Positions 25,372-34,171 of a stretch of 43,438 bases of DNA are shown here, piece after piece. The first letter of the stretch is position 1. Each line of letters opens with the position of its first letter. A program made the translations under genes and the position numbers. The stretch spans positions 1 to 43,438 of the forward strand of contig CAVJLL010000017.1 of assembly GCA_963650385.1 (NCBI GenBank), given 5' to 3'. This DNA is from CAG-791 sp963650385. GTDB taxonomy: Bacteria > Bacillota > Clostridia > Lachnospirales > Lachnospiraceae. The notes under the pieces were generated by a model. It did not search any database, was not told the origin of the DNA, and saw only the letters and a program-made list of their open reading frames with translations.

Positions 25372-26295
25372 ATGGCCGTCACCGTTCTGATCAAAATCAT
25401 TGAGATGCTCGTCATTCTCCTGTGCGGCGTCATCGTCTACAAGGCAGGACTCATCGACGCACACGCGGTTACGAAAATGTCGAACCTTCTGCTCCTTCTG
25501 GTGTCGCCGATCCTGATTTTCGAATCCTACCAGATGGATTTTGATCGTGAGCTCTTTCACGGACTTGTGTGGGCGCTGATCGCCTCCTGCCTCACCTTCG
25601 GCGTCTCCATTGTGCTTACGGAGCTTTTTTTCCGCAAAGAGAATGCCCATGCCGCGGTAGAGAAGGCCGCCTGCGTCTATTCCAACTGCGGCTTCTTCGG
25701 CATCCCGCTGATCAACAGCCTGCTGGGAGCCGAGGGCGTCTTCTACATCACTGCCTTCAACACCATTTTCAACATTCTGTTATGGACGCACGGCGTGATG
25801 ATCATGGACCGCACGCAGACAAAGGTCTCCTTGGCAAGCCTTAAAAAGCTGATTCATCCCGGCATCATTTCCGTTCTGCTCGGCCTTGTCTGCTTCCTGC
25901 TGCAGATCCGGCTCCCCTCCATTCTCTCGGAGCCGCTGGATATGATTGCGGATATGACAACACCCCTTGCAATGATCATCGCCGGTGCGAATCTGGCGCA
26001 GTCACACTTTTTCAGGAGCCTGCGCAACGGCCGCGTCTACCTGATGTGCGCCCTAAAGCTCCTGGTCTTTCCGGTGATCTGCCTGGCAATCCTATGGCTC
26101 CTGCCGCTGTCCTTTACGGTAGCCTTTTCCCTTTTCATTGCCATTGCAAGCCCGGTCGCAACGACCACGGTTATGTTCGCAGACCGCTATGAGCAGGACG
26201 CGCCCTATGCGTCGGAGCTCCTGGTTACGTCCACCGTTTTCTCCGCCGTGACCATCCCGCTTCTGTCCATTCTGGCAGAAATGCTTCTCGGTTAA
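25372..26295 (+). CDS. AEC-family permease
   Basis: A 307-residue membrane protein of the auxin efflux carrier (AEC) family, with about ten hydrophobic segments in two halves. The motif YSNCGFFGIPLINSLLG and the region MTTPLAMIIAGANLAQ are typical. Characterised bacterial members carry malate or other organic acids; the substrate here is not known. The ATG at 25372 has AAAGAAAGG upstream, and the reading frame before it runs through the structured repeat and is not coding. The MATE gene follows after 18 bp, so the two are probably co-transcribed. Confidence 0.85.
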   Translation: MAVTVLIKIIEMLVILLCGVIVYKAGLIDAHAVTKMSNLLLLLVSPILIFESYQMDFDRELFHGLVWALIASCLTFGVSIVLTELFFRKENAHAAVEKAACVYSNCGFFGIPLINSLLGAEGVFYITAFNTIFNILLWTHGVMIMDRTQTKVSLASLKKLIHPGIISVLLGLVCFLLQIRLPSILSEPLDMIADMTTPLAMIIAGANLAQSHFFRSLRNGRVYLMCALKLLVFPVICLAILWLLPLSFTVAFSLFIAIASPVATTTVMFADRYEQDAPYASELLVTSTVFSAVTIPLLSILAEMLLG

Positions 26296-26313
26296 AAGAA
26301 AGGAAAAACTGAA

Positions 26314-27699
26314 ATGTCGCAGACAACACAGTCCGTTAAGGAAAACAAGATGGGCGTCATGCCCGTAAAGAAGCTGATCATCAACATGTCCGTTCCGATG
26401 ATGATCTCGATGCTGGTGCAGGCTCTTTACAACATCGTAGACTCCATCTTCGTTGCGCAGATCAGTGAGAACGCACTGGCCGCCGTCACGTTCGCATTCC
26501 CCCTGCAGAACCTGATGATCGCCTTCGGCTCCGGAACCGGCGTCGGCATCAACGCGCTTCTCTCGCGGTCGCTTGGCGAGAAGAATTATGAGCAGTCCGA
26601 CTCCGCCGCAGGGAACGGCCTGTTTCTGACCATTCTGAATTTCATCCTCTTCCTGCTGATCGGCCTATTTCTGACCGGTCCCTTTATCAAGAGCCAGACC
26701 TCTGTTCCGGAGATCATCGAGGCAGGTGATGCCTATCTGGGCATCGTGTGCACGTTCTCCATCGGTCTGTTCTTCCAGCTGACCTTTGAGCGTCTCCTGC
26801 AGTCTACCGGCCTCACCGTTTTGTCCATGGCATCGCAGCTGACCGGCGCCGTCATCAACATCATTTTTGACCCCATTATGATTTTCGGCCTCTTCGGGTT
26901 CCCCAGGCTCGGCGTTGCCGGTGCCGCCTATGCGACTGTCCTCGGCCAGTGTGTTGCAGCGTGCCTCGGCCTGTTCCTGAATCTGCGCTTCAACAAGGAG
27001 CTGCACTTTAGTCTGCGCCGGATTCTTCATCCGTCCGCTTCCATCATCGGAAAGATCTATTACGTCGGCGTGCCGTCCATCCTCATGATGTCCATCGGCT
27101 CGGTGATGACCTATTTCATGAACCTGATTCTGGTTGCCTTCTCCACCACAGCCGCTGCCGTATTCGGCGTTTACTTTAAGCTCCAGAGCTTTTTCTTCAT
27201 GCCGGTCTTCGGTCTCAACAACGGCCTGATTCCGGTCCTTGCCTACAACTACGGCGCACGGAAAAAGTCCCGCATCGATCAGGCTCTGAAATTCGCGCTC
27301 CTGCTGGCAATCTGCATCATGGTCTGCGGCACCGTGATCTTAGAGCTCATCCCCGGCACGCTTCTGCAGATGTTCAATGCCTCTGCGGATATGCTGGATA
27401 TGGGAACCATTGCCCTGCGCATCATCGCCGTGCATTTCCCGCTGGCTGCATGCGGAATCGTCATGGGCTCCATCTTCCAGGCCTTCAGCCAGAGCTTCTA
27501 CTCGCTGCTCGTTTCCCTGGGACGCCAGCTGATCGTTCTGATCCCGGTTGCCTGGCTTTTGTCCCTTACAGGAAATGTCAACAATGTATGGTGGTGCTTC
27601 CTGATTGCCGAGTGCGTTTCGCTCCTGCTCTCTCTGACCTTCTTCCGGAAGGTATACCGCACAAAGGTGAAGCCGCTCGAGGAGGGCGCTGAGGCATAG
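26314..27699 (+). CDS. MATE-family multidrug/metabolite exporter
   Basis: A 461-residue exporter of the multidrug and toxic compound extrusion family, with twelve predicted membrane segments in two MatE halves. Typical early motifs are visible: PMMISMLVQALYNIVDSIFV and GTGVGINALLSRSLGEKNYE. It exchanges cations for organic compounds across the inner membrane; the compound is unknown. AAAGAAAGGAAA precedes the ATG at 26314. It follows the AEC gene closely and ends 10 bp before the terminator arm that is split by the long repeat. Confidence 0.9.
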   Translation: MSQTTQSVKENKMGVMPVKKLIINMSVPMMISMLVQALYNIVDSIFVAQISENALAAVTFAFPLQNLMIAFGSGTGVGINALLSRSLGEKNYEQSDSAAGNGLFLTILNFILFLLIGLFLTGPFIKSQTSVPEIIEAGDAYLGIVCTFSIGLFFQLTFERLLQSTGLTVLSMASQLTGAVINIIFDPIMIFGLFGFPRLGVAGAAYATVLGQCVAACLGLFLNLRFNKELHFSLRRILHPSASIIGKIYYVGVPSILMMSIGSVMTYFMNLILVAFSTTAAAVFGVYFKLQSFFFMPVFGLNNGLIPVLAYNYGARKKSRIDQALKFALLLAICIMVCGTVILELIPGTLLQMFNASADMLDMGTIALRIIAVHFPLAACGIVMGSIFQAFSQSFYSLLVSLGRQLIVLIPVAWLLSLTGNVNNVWWCFLIAECVSLLLSLTFFRKVYRTKVKPLEEGAEA

Positions 27700-27708
27700 T
27701 ACTGTAAA

Positions 27709-27947
27709 AAAAGGACCCGGCAGCAGAGTTATGGTGACAGCTCAGGGACAGCCGGTGACGGGTCCTGGCGGAGTTGTCCGTCCTGGGGACGTTCTCACTC
27801 CGTGCGAGGACCTAGCGGTGCTAAGCTCGCATAAGACGCTCGCAAGCACCGAAGCCTCGCAAGGCCCCTGGACCGGACATTCTCCGCCACCCTGTCACCT
27901 GGCTTGCCCTGAGCTGTAACAATTCTCATTTACTGCCGGGTCCTTTT
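27709..27947. terminator. Bidirectional terminator whose arms are separated by a structured repeat
   Basis: AAAAGGACCCGGCAG (27709-27723) and CTGCCGGGTCCTTTT (27933-27947) are perfect 15-bp complements with A-rich and T-rich outer ends, as in a bidirectional terminator between the converging MATE and GH13 genes. The arms are 209 nt apart because the long repeat copy occupies the loop. Confidence 0.8.
27728..27920 (+). repeat. Long structured repeat, copy A (193 bp)
   Basis: Shares with copy B (43200-43437) three exact blocks of 24, 24 and 22 bases (27757-27780, 27808-27831 and 27875-27896) plus a near-identical stretch at 27836-27870. Nested pairing runs through it: ACAGCTCAGGG (27737-27747) with CCCTGAGCTGT (27907-27917), GGCGGAG (27767-27773) with CTCCGCC (27882-27888), GTCCG with CGGAC, TGCGAGG with CCTCGCA, and GGTGCT with AGCACC at the tip. 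Both ends carry GTTA/CTGTAAC-like termini. No convincing protein is encoded. Mobile-element relic and structured RNA are both possible. Confidence 0.85.
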
Positions 27948-27950
27948 CAG

Positions 27951-29528
27951 TTACACCTCCCAGAACGACGCGCTGGCCGCCGGGACAATCACTTTCCCTT
28001 CTGCATTTTCTGCAAATCCTGTCTTGCCCCTCATGCCGCCCTGTGCATAGATCAGTCTTGCATTCTCCGGAATAACGGTATTCATCAAAGCTTCCTTTCC
28101 GGAGGGATTCAGTACCACGATAATTCTCTGCTCCCCCTGCGTTCTCTCATAAACCAGCGGATAGCTGTGATCCTCCAGCTCCAGAAGGCGGAAATCGCCG
28201 GCATTCATCAGTGCCGGATGTGCCCTTCTGACCGCAATCAGGTCCTTTACCGCATTCAGAATCGAATCCGGGTCTGCGGCCTCCGATGCCGCATTGATCG
28301 TCTTTACGGAAGCATCCTGTGCGATGTACAGGCTTTCCTTCGGCGCACTCGAAAAGCCTGCGTTCGGCGAGCAATCCCAGGCCATCGGCGAGCGGGAGCC
28401 CGTCCGTTCGTAGCCGCCCTCTACCGAATCGAGTCCTTCTACATATCGTTCACCGATTTCATCGCCGTAGTAAATAAACGGAACCCCCGGCATCGTCATC
28501 AGGAATGCAAAGGCCAGCTTGATTTCGTCCGGATCCAGCGTTCTGGCCATCCGGATCATGTCATGATTCCCGGACGGAATGCAGATCAGTCCCTTTCCGT
28601 CGGTCAGTGCACGGTTGTGCAGATAGATGTCAAAAAATGTCCTGCAGTCGCCCATTCCTTCCCTTGCAAAATACGGATGCTCCTCCCGGAACAGATCCAG
28701 GTAATGGGACGGTCCGAAATGCAGCAGAAAGTCCATATGAAAGCCCGCCTGCAGGGAGCGGTCCGGCTGTCCCCACTCGGAGATCATCACTGCCTCCGGG
28801 AACTCCTCGTCCAGAAATGCACGGAAATCCTGCCACAGGCGGATCGTGCCCTTCTGATCCGGATCACTTTTTACCAGCGAGCCGGCCATATCCACGCGGA
28901 AGCCGTCGCACCCCAGTCCCAGCCAGAACCGCATCACATCCTTGATCGCTTCTCTGGTTGCCAGCGGTCCCTCTGCATCCATGGGCTGCTGCCAGGATTT
29001 CGCCGGATCCGGATTGGCAAAGCCATAATTCAAGGCCGGCTGCGCATTGAAGAAGTTCGCCGCGCAGGCGCCGTCCCTCTGCGTGCCGCCCCGAATTGCA
29101 CCCATGATCTGGTCAACGCCTTCAAATCCCTCCCAGACGCTGTTCGTCCAGACATAGCGGTCCGAGTATTCATTTCTGGCCGCCTTTTTGGATTCCTGAA
29201 ACCAGGTGCACTCATCGGAGGTGTGCCCCGGCACCAGATCCAGAATGATGTGCATGCCTCTTTTGTGCGTCTCCTCAAACAAACGGCGCAGGTCTTCGTT
29301 GGTGCCGTAGCGCGGCGCCGCCTTGTAATAATCGCGGACATCATATCCCGCATCCACAAAGGGAGAATCAAAGCACGGATTCAGCCACAGCGCGTTGCAG
29401 CCCAGTTCCTGAATGTAATCCAGCTTGCTGATGATTCCCTGAAAATCTCCGATTCCGTCTGCGTTGGTGTCGCAGAAACTCTGCGGATAAATCTCGTAAA
29501 AGACTGCATCATTCAGCCATTCTCTCAT
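27951..29528 (-). CDS. GH13 alpha-amylase-family glycosidase
   Basis: A 525-residue GH13 enzyme of the oligo-1,6-glucosidase/trehalose-synthase-like group, cytoplasmic. The four conserved regions are: I, DLVPGHTS (Gly in place of the usual Asn before His); II, GFRVDMA with the nucleophile Asp; III, MISEWG with the acid Glu; IV, SGNHD. YEIYPQSF at the N-terminus and a short beta domain at the C-terminus (from about residue 455) complete it. It should hydrolyse alpha-glucosidic bonds of short maltose-like sugars; the linkage is not certain. AAAGGAG precedes the ATG at 29528. It stands alone, downstream of the hyp genes but separated by a structured intergenic element. Confidence 0.9.
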   Translation of the reverse strand: MREWLNDAVFYEIYPQSFCDTNADGIGDFQGIISKLDYIQELGCNALWLNPCFDSPFVDAGYDVRDYYKAAPRYGTNEDLRRLFEETHKRGMHIILDLVPGHTSDECTWFQESKKAARNEYSDRYVWTNSVWEGFEGVDQIMGAIRGGTQRDGACAANFFNAQPALNYGFANPDPAKSWQQPMDAEGPLATREAIKDVMRFWLGLGCDGFRVDMAGSLVKSDPDQKGTIRLWQDFRAFLDEEFPEAVMISEWGQPDRSLQAGFHMDFLLHFGPSHYLDLFREEHPYFAREGMGDCRTFFDIYLHNRALTDGKGLICIPSGNHDMIRMARTLDPDEIKLAFAFLMTMPGVPFIYYGDEIGERYVEGLDSVEGGYERTGSRSPMAWDCSPNAGFSSAPKESLYIAQDASVKTINAASEAADPDSILNAVKDLIAVRRAHPALMNAGDFRLLELEDHSYPLVYERTQGEQRIIVVLNPSGKEALMNTVIPENARLIYAQGGMRGKTGFAENAEGKVIVPAASASFWEV

Positions 29529-29565
29529 AGCGGTTCTCCTTTCTCTGTGTAAGGTAAAATTGGTG

Positions 29566-29713
29566 TTTGTTCAGCCCCCATCTCGATTTTCCTTCGGAAA
29601 ACCTCGATGCGGCTGGCCAAAGGCTCTTCGAGCCTTGGCCGCCTGCCAATTTCAATCGTGAATCTGCCTGCAAGCAGTCGATTCACGTTGAAATATGGCA
29701 GGTGCTGAACAAA
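29566..29713. repeat. Composite hairpin element overlapping the hypD 3' end (family copy 2)
   Basis: Bounded by perfect 10-bp inverted ends TTTGTTCAGC (29566-29575) and GCTGAACAAA (29704-29713). Inside are two tight hairpins (TCGAtTTTCC/GGAAAAcCTCGA near 29583-29608, GGCCAA...TTGGCC near 29614-29640) and the 69-bp hairpin repeat (29643-29711) also found at 8996-9065. It fills the gap between hypD and the GH13 gene and covers the last 62 bp of hypD. Confidence 0.7.
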
Positions 29714-30788
29714 TAAAGTGGTTGTAACAGCTTCCCTCCTGCGATACCATGCAGGATCCCTGCGGATGGGCGGGCGTACATGCTTTGCCGAAGAGGGGAC
29801 AGGCATCGGGTTCCATTTTCCCCATCAGGATCTGAGGACAGCAGCACCCTGCCGGCACGCAGTCCTCATACAGGCCGTCCGAGCCTGCATCAAATTCCGC
29901 ATAGTCCCTGCGCAGAACGCAGCCGGATCCTTCAATCACGCCCATCCCGCGCCAGGCCGCATCCCGCGTCTCAAAGACCTGTGCGATGCTCTCCCGGGCG
30001 CTGCAATTTCCTTCTCTGGAAACCGCCTGCGGATAGAAGTTGCGGACCTCCGCCTTCCCTCGCAGCCGCACCAGGCCGTAAATGGCTGCCAGGAGCGCCT
30101 CTGCCGTAAAGCCGGACACGACAAACGGAAGCCCCAGGTCCCTTGCAAGGCTCTCGTACTCTCCCCATCCCGTCACGGCGCAGACATGCCCCGGCGCCAG
30201 GACCCCGGTGATTCTCCCGTCCGTATTGCGCTCCCCCAGCCAGCGGATGACAGGCGGCATAGTCTTTAAGGACGTCAGAAGCCGGACGTTGGAAAGTCCT
30301 TTCTGTTTTGCCTCCTGAATCAGCAGTGCGTAAACCGGCATGGTTGTTTCAAACCCCACCGCAGCAAAAACATAGATGTGCCGCCCATCTTCTGCTGCCT
30401 TTTCCAGCATATCCATCGGTGAATAGACCATCTGCACGTTTCCGCCCTGCGCCTTTGCGTCCAGAAGACTCTTTTCCCTGCCGCGCACCCGCATCAGATC
30501 GCCGAAGCAGCAGACGACATGCCTGCCGTCCAGTGCAAGCTCCGTCAGCCGGTCAATGTATGCCGTCACTGTCACGCAGACAGGGCACCCCGGCCCGGAG
30601 ATCAGGTGAATGTGCGGCGAGAGGAGCGACGAAATGCCGCTTTGCACAATCGATGCCGTATGCGTTCCGCAGACCTCCATGATGGTGCACTCCGGGCCGT
30701 CATATTCGCGAAGCGCTTTGAGAATCCGGTCCAATTCCGCGCCGCGGGCGGTTCCCGCACTCCCTGACCTTTCCGGCCGCTTATCCAT
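29652..30788 (-). CDS. hypD: Hydrogenase maturation protein HypD
   Basis: A 378-residue iron-sulphur protein that, with HypC, assembles the Fe(CN)2CO group of [NiFe] hydrogenases. Family motifs are complete: EVCGTHT, GPGCPVCVT, GFETTMP, and the C-terminal cluster ligands CPLFGKACTPAHPQGSCMVS. The ATG at 30788 shares one base with the hypC stop (TGATG). After the usual family end near EGSCYNHF, about 20 residues are encoded by the repeat element at 29643-29711, so the C-terminus has been replaced or lengthened. hypE, expected next, is absent; the GH13 gene follows instead. Confidence 0.95.
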   Translation of the reverse strand: MDKRPERSGSAGTARGAELDRILKALREYDGPECTIMEVCGTHTASIVQSGISSLLSPHIHLISGPGCPVCVTVTAYIDRLTELALDGRHVVCCFGDLMRVRGREKSLLDAKAQGGNVQMVYSPMDMLEKAAEDGRHIYVFAAVGFETTMPVYALLIQEAKQKGLSNVRLLTSLKTMPPVIRWLGERNTDGRITGVLAPGHVCAVTGWGEYESLARDLGLPFVVSGFTAEALLAAIYGLVRLRGKAEVRNFYPQAVSREGNCSARESIAQVFETRDAAWRGMGVIEGSGCVLRRDYAEFDAGSDGLYEDCVPAGCCCPQILMGKMEPDACPLFGKACTPAHPQGSCMVSQEGSCYNHFICSAPAIFQRESTACRQIHD

Positions 30789-31018
30789 CAAACGTCACCC
30801 TCCATTTCCGAGAGCTCCTTAAAGATCTCATCCATCGCATCGGCATCCTCCTTCTGCAGGACCTGCAGGACATATCCTGCATGCACCAGTACGCGGTCTC
30901 CCTCCTTCAAAGGAAGCCCGCCCGTCTGCGCCTCCACCTGCGTGCCGGAGAAATCCACCTGCACTCGTTTCCCGTCCTTTCCAAGCGATATCACCGTTCC
31001 CGGGTACGCCACGCACAT
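30788..31018 (-). CDS. hypC: Hydrogenase maturation chaperone HypC
   Basis: A 76-residue chaperone of the HypC/HybG family that carries the Fe(CN)2CO unit between HypD and the large subunit (EchE here). It begins MCVAYPG, with the essential Cys directly after the start Met; this fixes the start at 31018 rather than further upstream. GGGAG lies before it. The gene overlaps hypD by one base and follows hypF after 46 bp. Confidence 0.93.
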   Translation of the reverse strand: MCVAYPGTVISLGKDGKRVQVDFSGTQVEAQTGGLPLKEGDRVLVHAGYVLQVLQKEDADAMDEIFKELSEMEGDV

Positions 31019-31064
31019 GCTTATGTCTCCCTTCCATATCGATTCCTGCGCCAGTTTCTGCGCT

Positions 31065-33593
31065 TTACCGCACCGGTGCTCCGCTGCCGCTGCATTCCCG
31101 GTATTTCCACGATGCCGCATAAGCCTGTCCCAGTGCAATTCCGCCGTCATTGCACGGCACCTGTTCATTTACATACACCCGCAGGCCATATTTTTGCAAC
31201 AGCTGCTCCAGCGTTGTCAGGAGCATCCGATTTGCAAAGGTCCCGCCGCTGAGGCAGATCTTTTTCTCTCCGGTCCGCTCCGCCAGAGCCCGCGTCAGGC
31301 CGGCCGTCCCGTAGGCAAGCGCCAGATGAAAGGAAAGCGCCGTCTCCTCGGGGGACTTCCCTGCCGCACGCATTGTCAAAAGTCCCTCCAGCAGCGCCTC
31401 ATGCCGCAGAAGGAGCCTTCCGTCCGCGGAGGGCTCCTTCAGATTACGGAAAAACAGAAGGCTCCCCGCCAGCGCTCTCCGGAATTCTGTGCTTTGAATA
31501 TCGATGTCATTCTCCCGGCAGAGGCTGTGCCACCCTCTCCAGGCTGCATTCTCCAGAAGGACCGCACATTCTCCCTCATAGCGGTTCCGATGCCCCAGAT
31601 CCAGAACGGACGCTGCCGCGTCAAAGAGCCGTCCCATACTGGTGCTAAGGACCGAGGGCACCGTCCCATGCCCCTTGGCCGCATACACAAGCGGCAGGAT
31701 CTTCCATGCCTCTGCCGCTTTTTTTACAGCCTCCTTCGCAGCCGTCTGCAGCGAATACACATAACAGGCAGCCGCCAGGTCCGCATCCTCGCTGAGCGTA
31801 TCCCCGCCAATCATCCGGCACGGCGAGAGATTCCCCAGCCGGATAAAATCACCCCCGCACAGGTACAGAAACTCTCCGCCCCAGAGCTGCCCGTCGCTCC
31901 CGCAGCCGGTTCCGTCAAAAACAACGCCGATGGCGCTGCGAAGGCCGTGCTCGGCCATCACCGAGGCGGCATGTGCCTGGTGATGCTGAACCGGGATACA
32001 CGGAATCCCGTATTTTCCGGAGATCTCCATGGCAAGGCGCCGGGAATGGTACCCCGGATGAAGATCACAGGCGACTGCCTCCGGCTTTATCTGAAGAAGG
32101 CTCTCCATATCCTTCTCCTGTCGGCAGAAGCTCTTCTGCACCTCATACGAGGCAAGATCCCCCAGGTACTGAGACAGAATCACGCGGTCACCCTTCCCGA
32201 GAGCAAACGCCGCCTTGAGATCGCCGCCTGCCGCCAGGATGGAAGGAAGCCTCTGCATAGAGGGATTACCGTCAATTCCTTTCTGCCCGCCGTTTCCTCC
32301 AAGGAAGACAGGCAATGGAACATACCCCCGGCTCCTGCGGATCAGCTGCACATGCCCCCCGCATACCGCTGCCACCGAATCGTCCAGGGGCCGCAGGATT
32401 TCCCGCCCGTGCAGATAATACCCGTCCAGTGTTTCTCCTTCGCCCCACTCCATCGACAGAAGATCCCGCAGATGGATCGGAATCGGCCTGCCGCTCGTAT
32501 TGGCACTCGTCACAATCATCGGACCTGCCTGCTGCGTCAGAAGCGCCTGCACGCCGACCGACGGGAGAAACGCGCCGAGGTACCGGCTGCCTGCGCAGAC
32601 ACCGGGTGCCATCTCCCGCTCTGATTCCCTTCGGACCAGAAGGACAATCGGCCGCGCCGCACTCTCAAGGAGCCGGGCCTCCTGCTCCGACACCTCCGCA
32701 TACTCCCGTACCTGCTGCGTATCATGAAACAGGACGGCAAAGGGCTTGGCTTCCCTTCCCTTCATCCTCCGAAGGCGCGCCGCACTCTCCTCCAAGAAGG
32801 GCGAGCAGCAAAGCTGATAGCCTCCTACGCCCTTGAGAGCCAGGATGCCGCCGCTTTGCAGCACATGAACCGCTTTCTGAAGTCCCTCATCGGCAAAAGC
32901 TCTTCCGCTGTCCCCTTTGGGGGCCTCGATATAATACATCTGCGGCCCGCAGTCATGACAGGAGATAGTCTGTGCGTGGCGCCGCCGGTTTCCTTCCTCT
33001 GTATATTCCGACCGGCAGGCAGGGCACATGGGATATTTCTTCATCGTGATCCGCTCTCTGTCATAGGGAAAGGCCTCCAGAATGCTCCACCTGGGCCCGC
33101 AGGAAACACAGCTGATCAGCCCGTACCCGTGCCTCCGGTTGTCCGGATTCTCCATCTCCCGAAGGCAGTCCGGGCATATGCCAAGGTCCGGCGGAAAGGA
33201 CGGAAGCTCCAAAAGGCCCTCCCTCCGGCTTCTGACAATACGAAAGGCTCCCGCCTCTCCTCCGTCCGAAGCGCTCAGATTCTCCTCTCCCTCTGCCCTT
33301 TGGACCTTGCGTGCCTCCACCGACAAAACGCTCCCGCCCGGCGGACAGTCTCTTTGGAGCCGGTCCGTGAAGATATCCAACTGCTGTCTGCTCCCCGCCG
33401 CACGGATGCAGACAATGCCGCCCTGATTGCAGACCGAGCCGGTGATTCCCAGCTCCTGTGCCATGGCTGCCACAAAGGGGCGGTACCCGATTCCCTGTAC
33501 CGCCCCCTTTACGATAATCTCCATACAAAGATTTGTGCAAAGATTCATGCAACGATCCGCATCCGGATCTCTCTCATCCGCCCTGCCGCTCAT
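31065..33593 (-). CDS. hypF: Hydrogenase maturation carbamoyltransferase HypF
   Basis: An 842-residue maturation enzyme that turns carbamoyl phosphate into the cyanide precursor passed to HypE. Domain order is standard: acylphosphatase (VKGAVQGIGYRPFVAAMAQE), two zinc fingers (CPDCLREMEN...CVSCG and CPACRSEYTE...CHDCG), a YrdC-like domain (KPFAVLFHD, SANTSGRPI), and the Kae1-like carbamoyltransferase domain (VQHHQAHAASVMAEHG, SGGTFANR). The start at 33593 is chosen because its ATG overlaps the echF stop (ATGA); translation could also begin 23 codons later at MEIIVKG. It lies between echF and hypC in one operon. Confidence 0.93.
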   Translation of the reverse strand: MSGRADERDPDADRCMNLCTNLCMEIIVKGAVQGIGYRPFVAAMAQELGITGSVCNQGGIVCIRAAGSRQQLDIFTDRLQRDCPPGGSVLSVEARKVQRAEGEENLSASDGGEAGAFRIVRSRREGLLELPSFPPDLGICPDCLREMENPDNRRHGYGLISCVSCGPRWSILEAFPYDRERITMKKYPMCPACRSEYTEEGNRRRHAQTISCHDCGPQMYYIEAPKGDSGRAFADEGLQKAVHVLQSGGILALKGVGGYQLCCSPFLEESAARLRRMKGREAKPFAVLFHDTQQVREYAEVSEQEARLLESAARPIVLLVRRESEREMAPGVCAGSRYLGAFLPSVGVQALLTQQAGPMIVTSANTSGRPIPIHLRDLLSMEWGEGETLDGYYLHGREILRPLDDSVAAVCGGHVQLIRRSRGYVPLPVFLGGNGGQKGIDGNPSMQRLPSILAAGGDLKAAFALGKGDRVILSQYLGDLASYEVQKSFCRQEKDMESLLQIKPEAVACDLHPGYHSRRLAMEISGKYGIPCIPVQHHQAHAASVMAEHGLRSAIGVVFDGTGCGSDGQLWGGEFLYLCGGDFIRLGNLSPCRMIGGDTLSEDADLAAACYVYSLQTAAKEAVKKAAEAWKILPLVYAAKGHGTVPSVLSTSMGRLFDAAASVLDLGHRNRYEGECAVLLENAAWRGWHSLCRENDIDIQSTEFRRALAGSLLFFRNLKEPSADGRLLLRHEALLEGLLTMRAAGKSPEETALSFHLALAYGTAGLTRALAERTGEKKICLSGGTFANRMLLTTLEQLLQKYGLRVYVNEQVPCNDGGIALGQAYAASWKYRECSGSGAPVR

Positions 33594-34126
33594 TGTGCCG
33601 CCTTCGCTGTCTCTTTCTGCTCTGCTGCCCCGGGTGTCTGCGCACCGGCCGCCGCACCTGGTGTCTCTACTCCGGCTGTTCCGGCTGCCCTTGCCGCCTC
33701 TGCCTTGGCCGCGGCTGCCGCCTTCGCTGCCGCTGCCTTGGCGGCAATCGCCTTTTGTTTTTCCTTTTCCTTCTCGATCTGCTCCTCCGAATACCGGTGT
33801 ACAATGCTGATCTTCTCTGCCCCCGGCTCCGTGTAGCCCGTCTTCATGGTAAGACACTTTGCAGGACACACCTCCGCGCAGTTGCTGCACTGCACGCACG
33901 AAAACGGCCGCAGCTCCCAGGTATAATCCGCCCGCGATACGGTAATCGCGCCGGACGGACATCCCCGCATGCACATGCCGCACAGAATGCACTTTGAAAT
34001 GTCATTCTCAATGTGCCCGCGGTAGCGCTCCGGATACACACGCTCCGCCGCCGGATACGCGACCGTTGCCGGCTTACGGAAAAGATTTCCCAGTTCATGT
34101 CCCAGATAGTTCAGAAATGTCAGCAT
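33590..34126 (-). CDS. echF: Ech hydrogenase ferredoxin-type subunit EchF
   Basis: A 178-residue polyferredoxin subunit with two [4Fe-4S] sets: Cys46, 49, 52, 56 (CILCGMCMRGCP) and Cys77, 80, 83, 87 (CVQCSNCAEVCP). It would pass electrons from reduced ferredoxin to EchC. The core ends near residue 118. The remaining 60 residues are a charged stretch (SEEQIEKEKEKQKAIAAK) then an Ala/Gly/Pro-rich tail, unusual for EchF and probably helical then disordered. It is followed by hypF with a 4-base overlap and lies 45 bp after echE. Confidence 0.9.
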   Translation of the reverse strand: MLTFLNYLGHELGNLFRKPATVAYPAAERVYPERYRGHIENDISKCILCGMCMRGCPSGAITVSRADYTWELRPFSCVQCSNCAEVCPAKCLTMKTGYTEPGAEKISIVHRYSEEQIEKEKEKQKAIAAKAAAAKAAAAAKAEAARAAGTAGVETPGAAAGAQTPGAAEQKETAKAAQ

Positions 34127-34171
34127 TTTATACTCCGTTTCATCGCCCGCCTGCGATATCCTTGTTTTCCT

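Noticed and set aside
27731..27919. 62-codon open frame inside repeat copy A
   Set aside because: Not conserved in frame in copy B, where extra hairpins are inserted; base pairing explains the sequence better.
27728..27920. Group II intron or its fragment
   Set aside because: No domain V-like hairpin and no reverse transcriptase; only the location in a terminator resembles group IIC behaviour.
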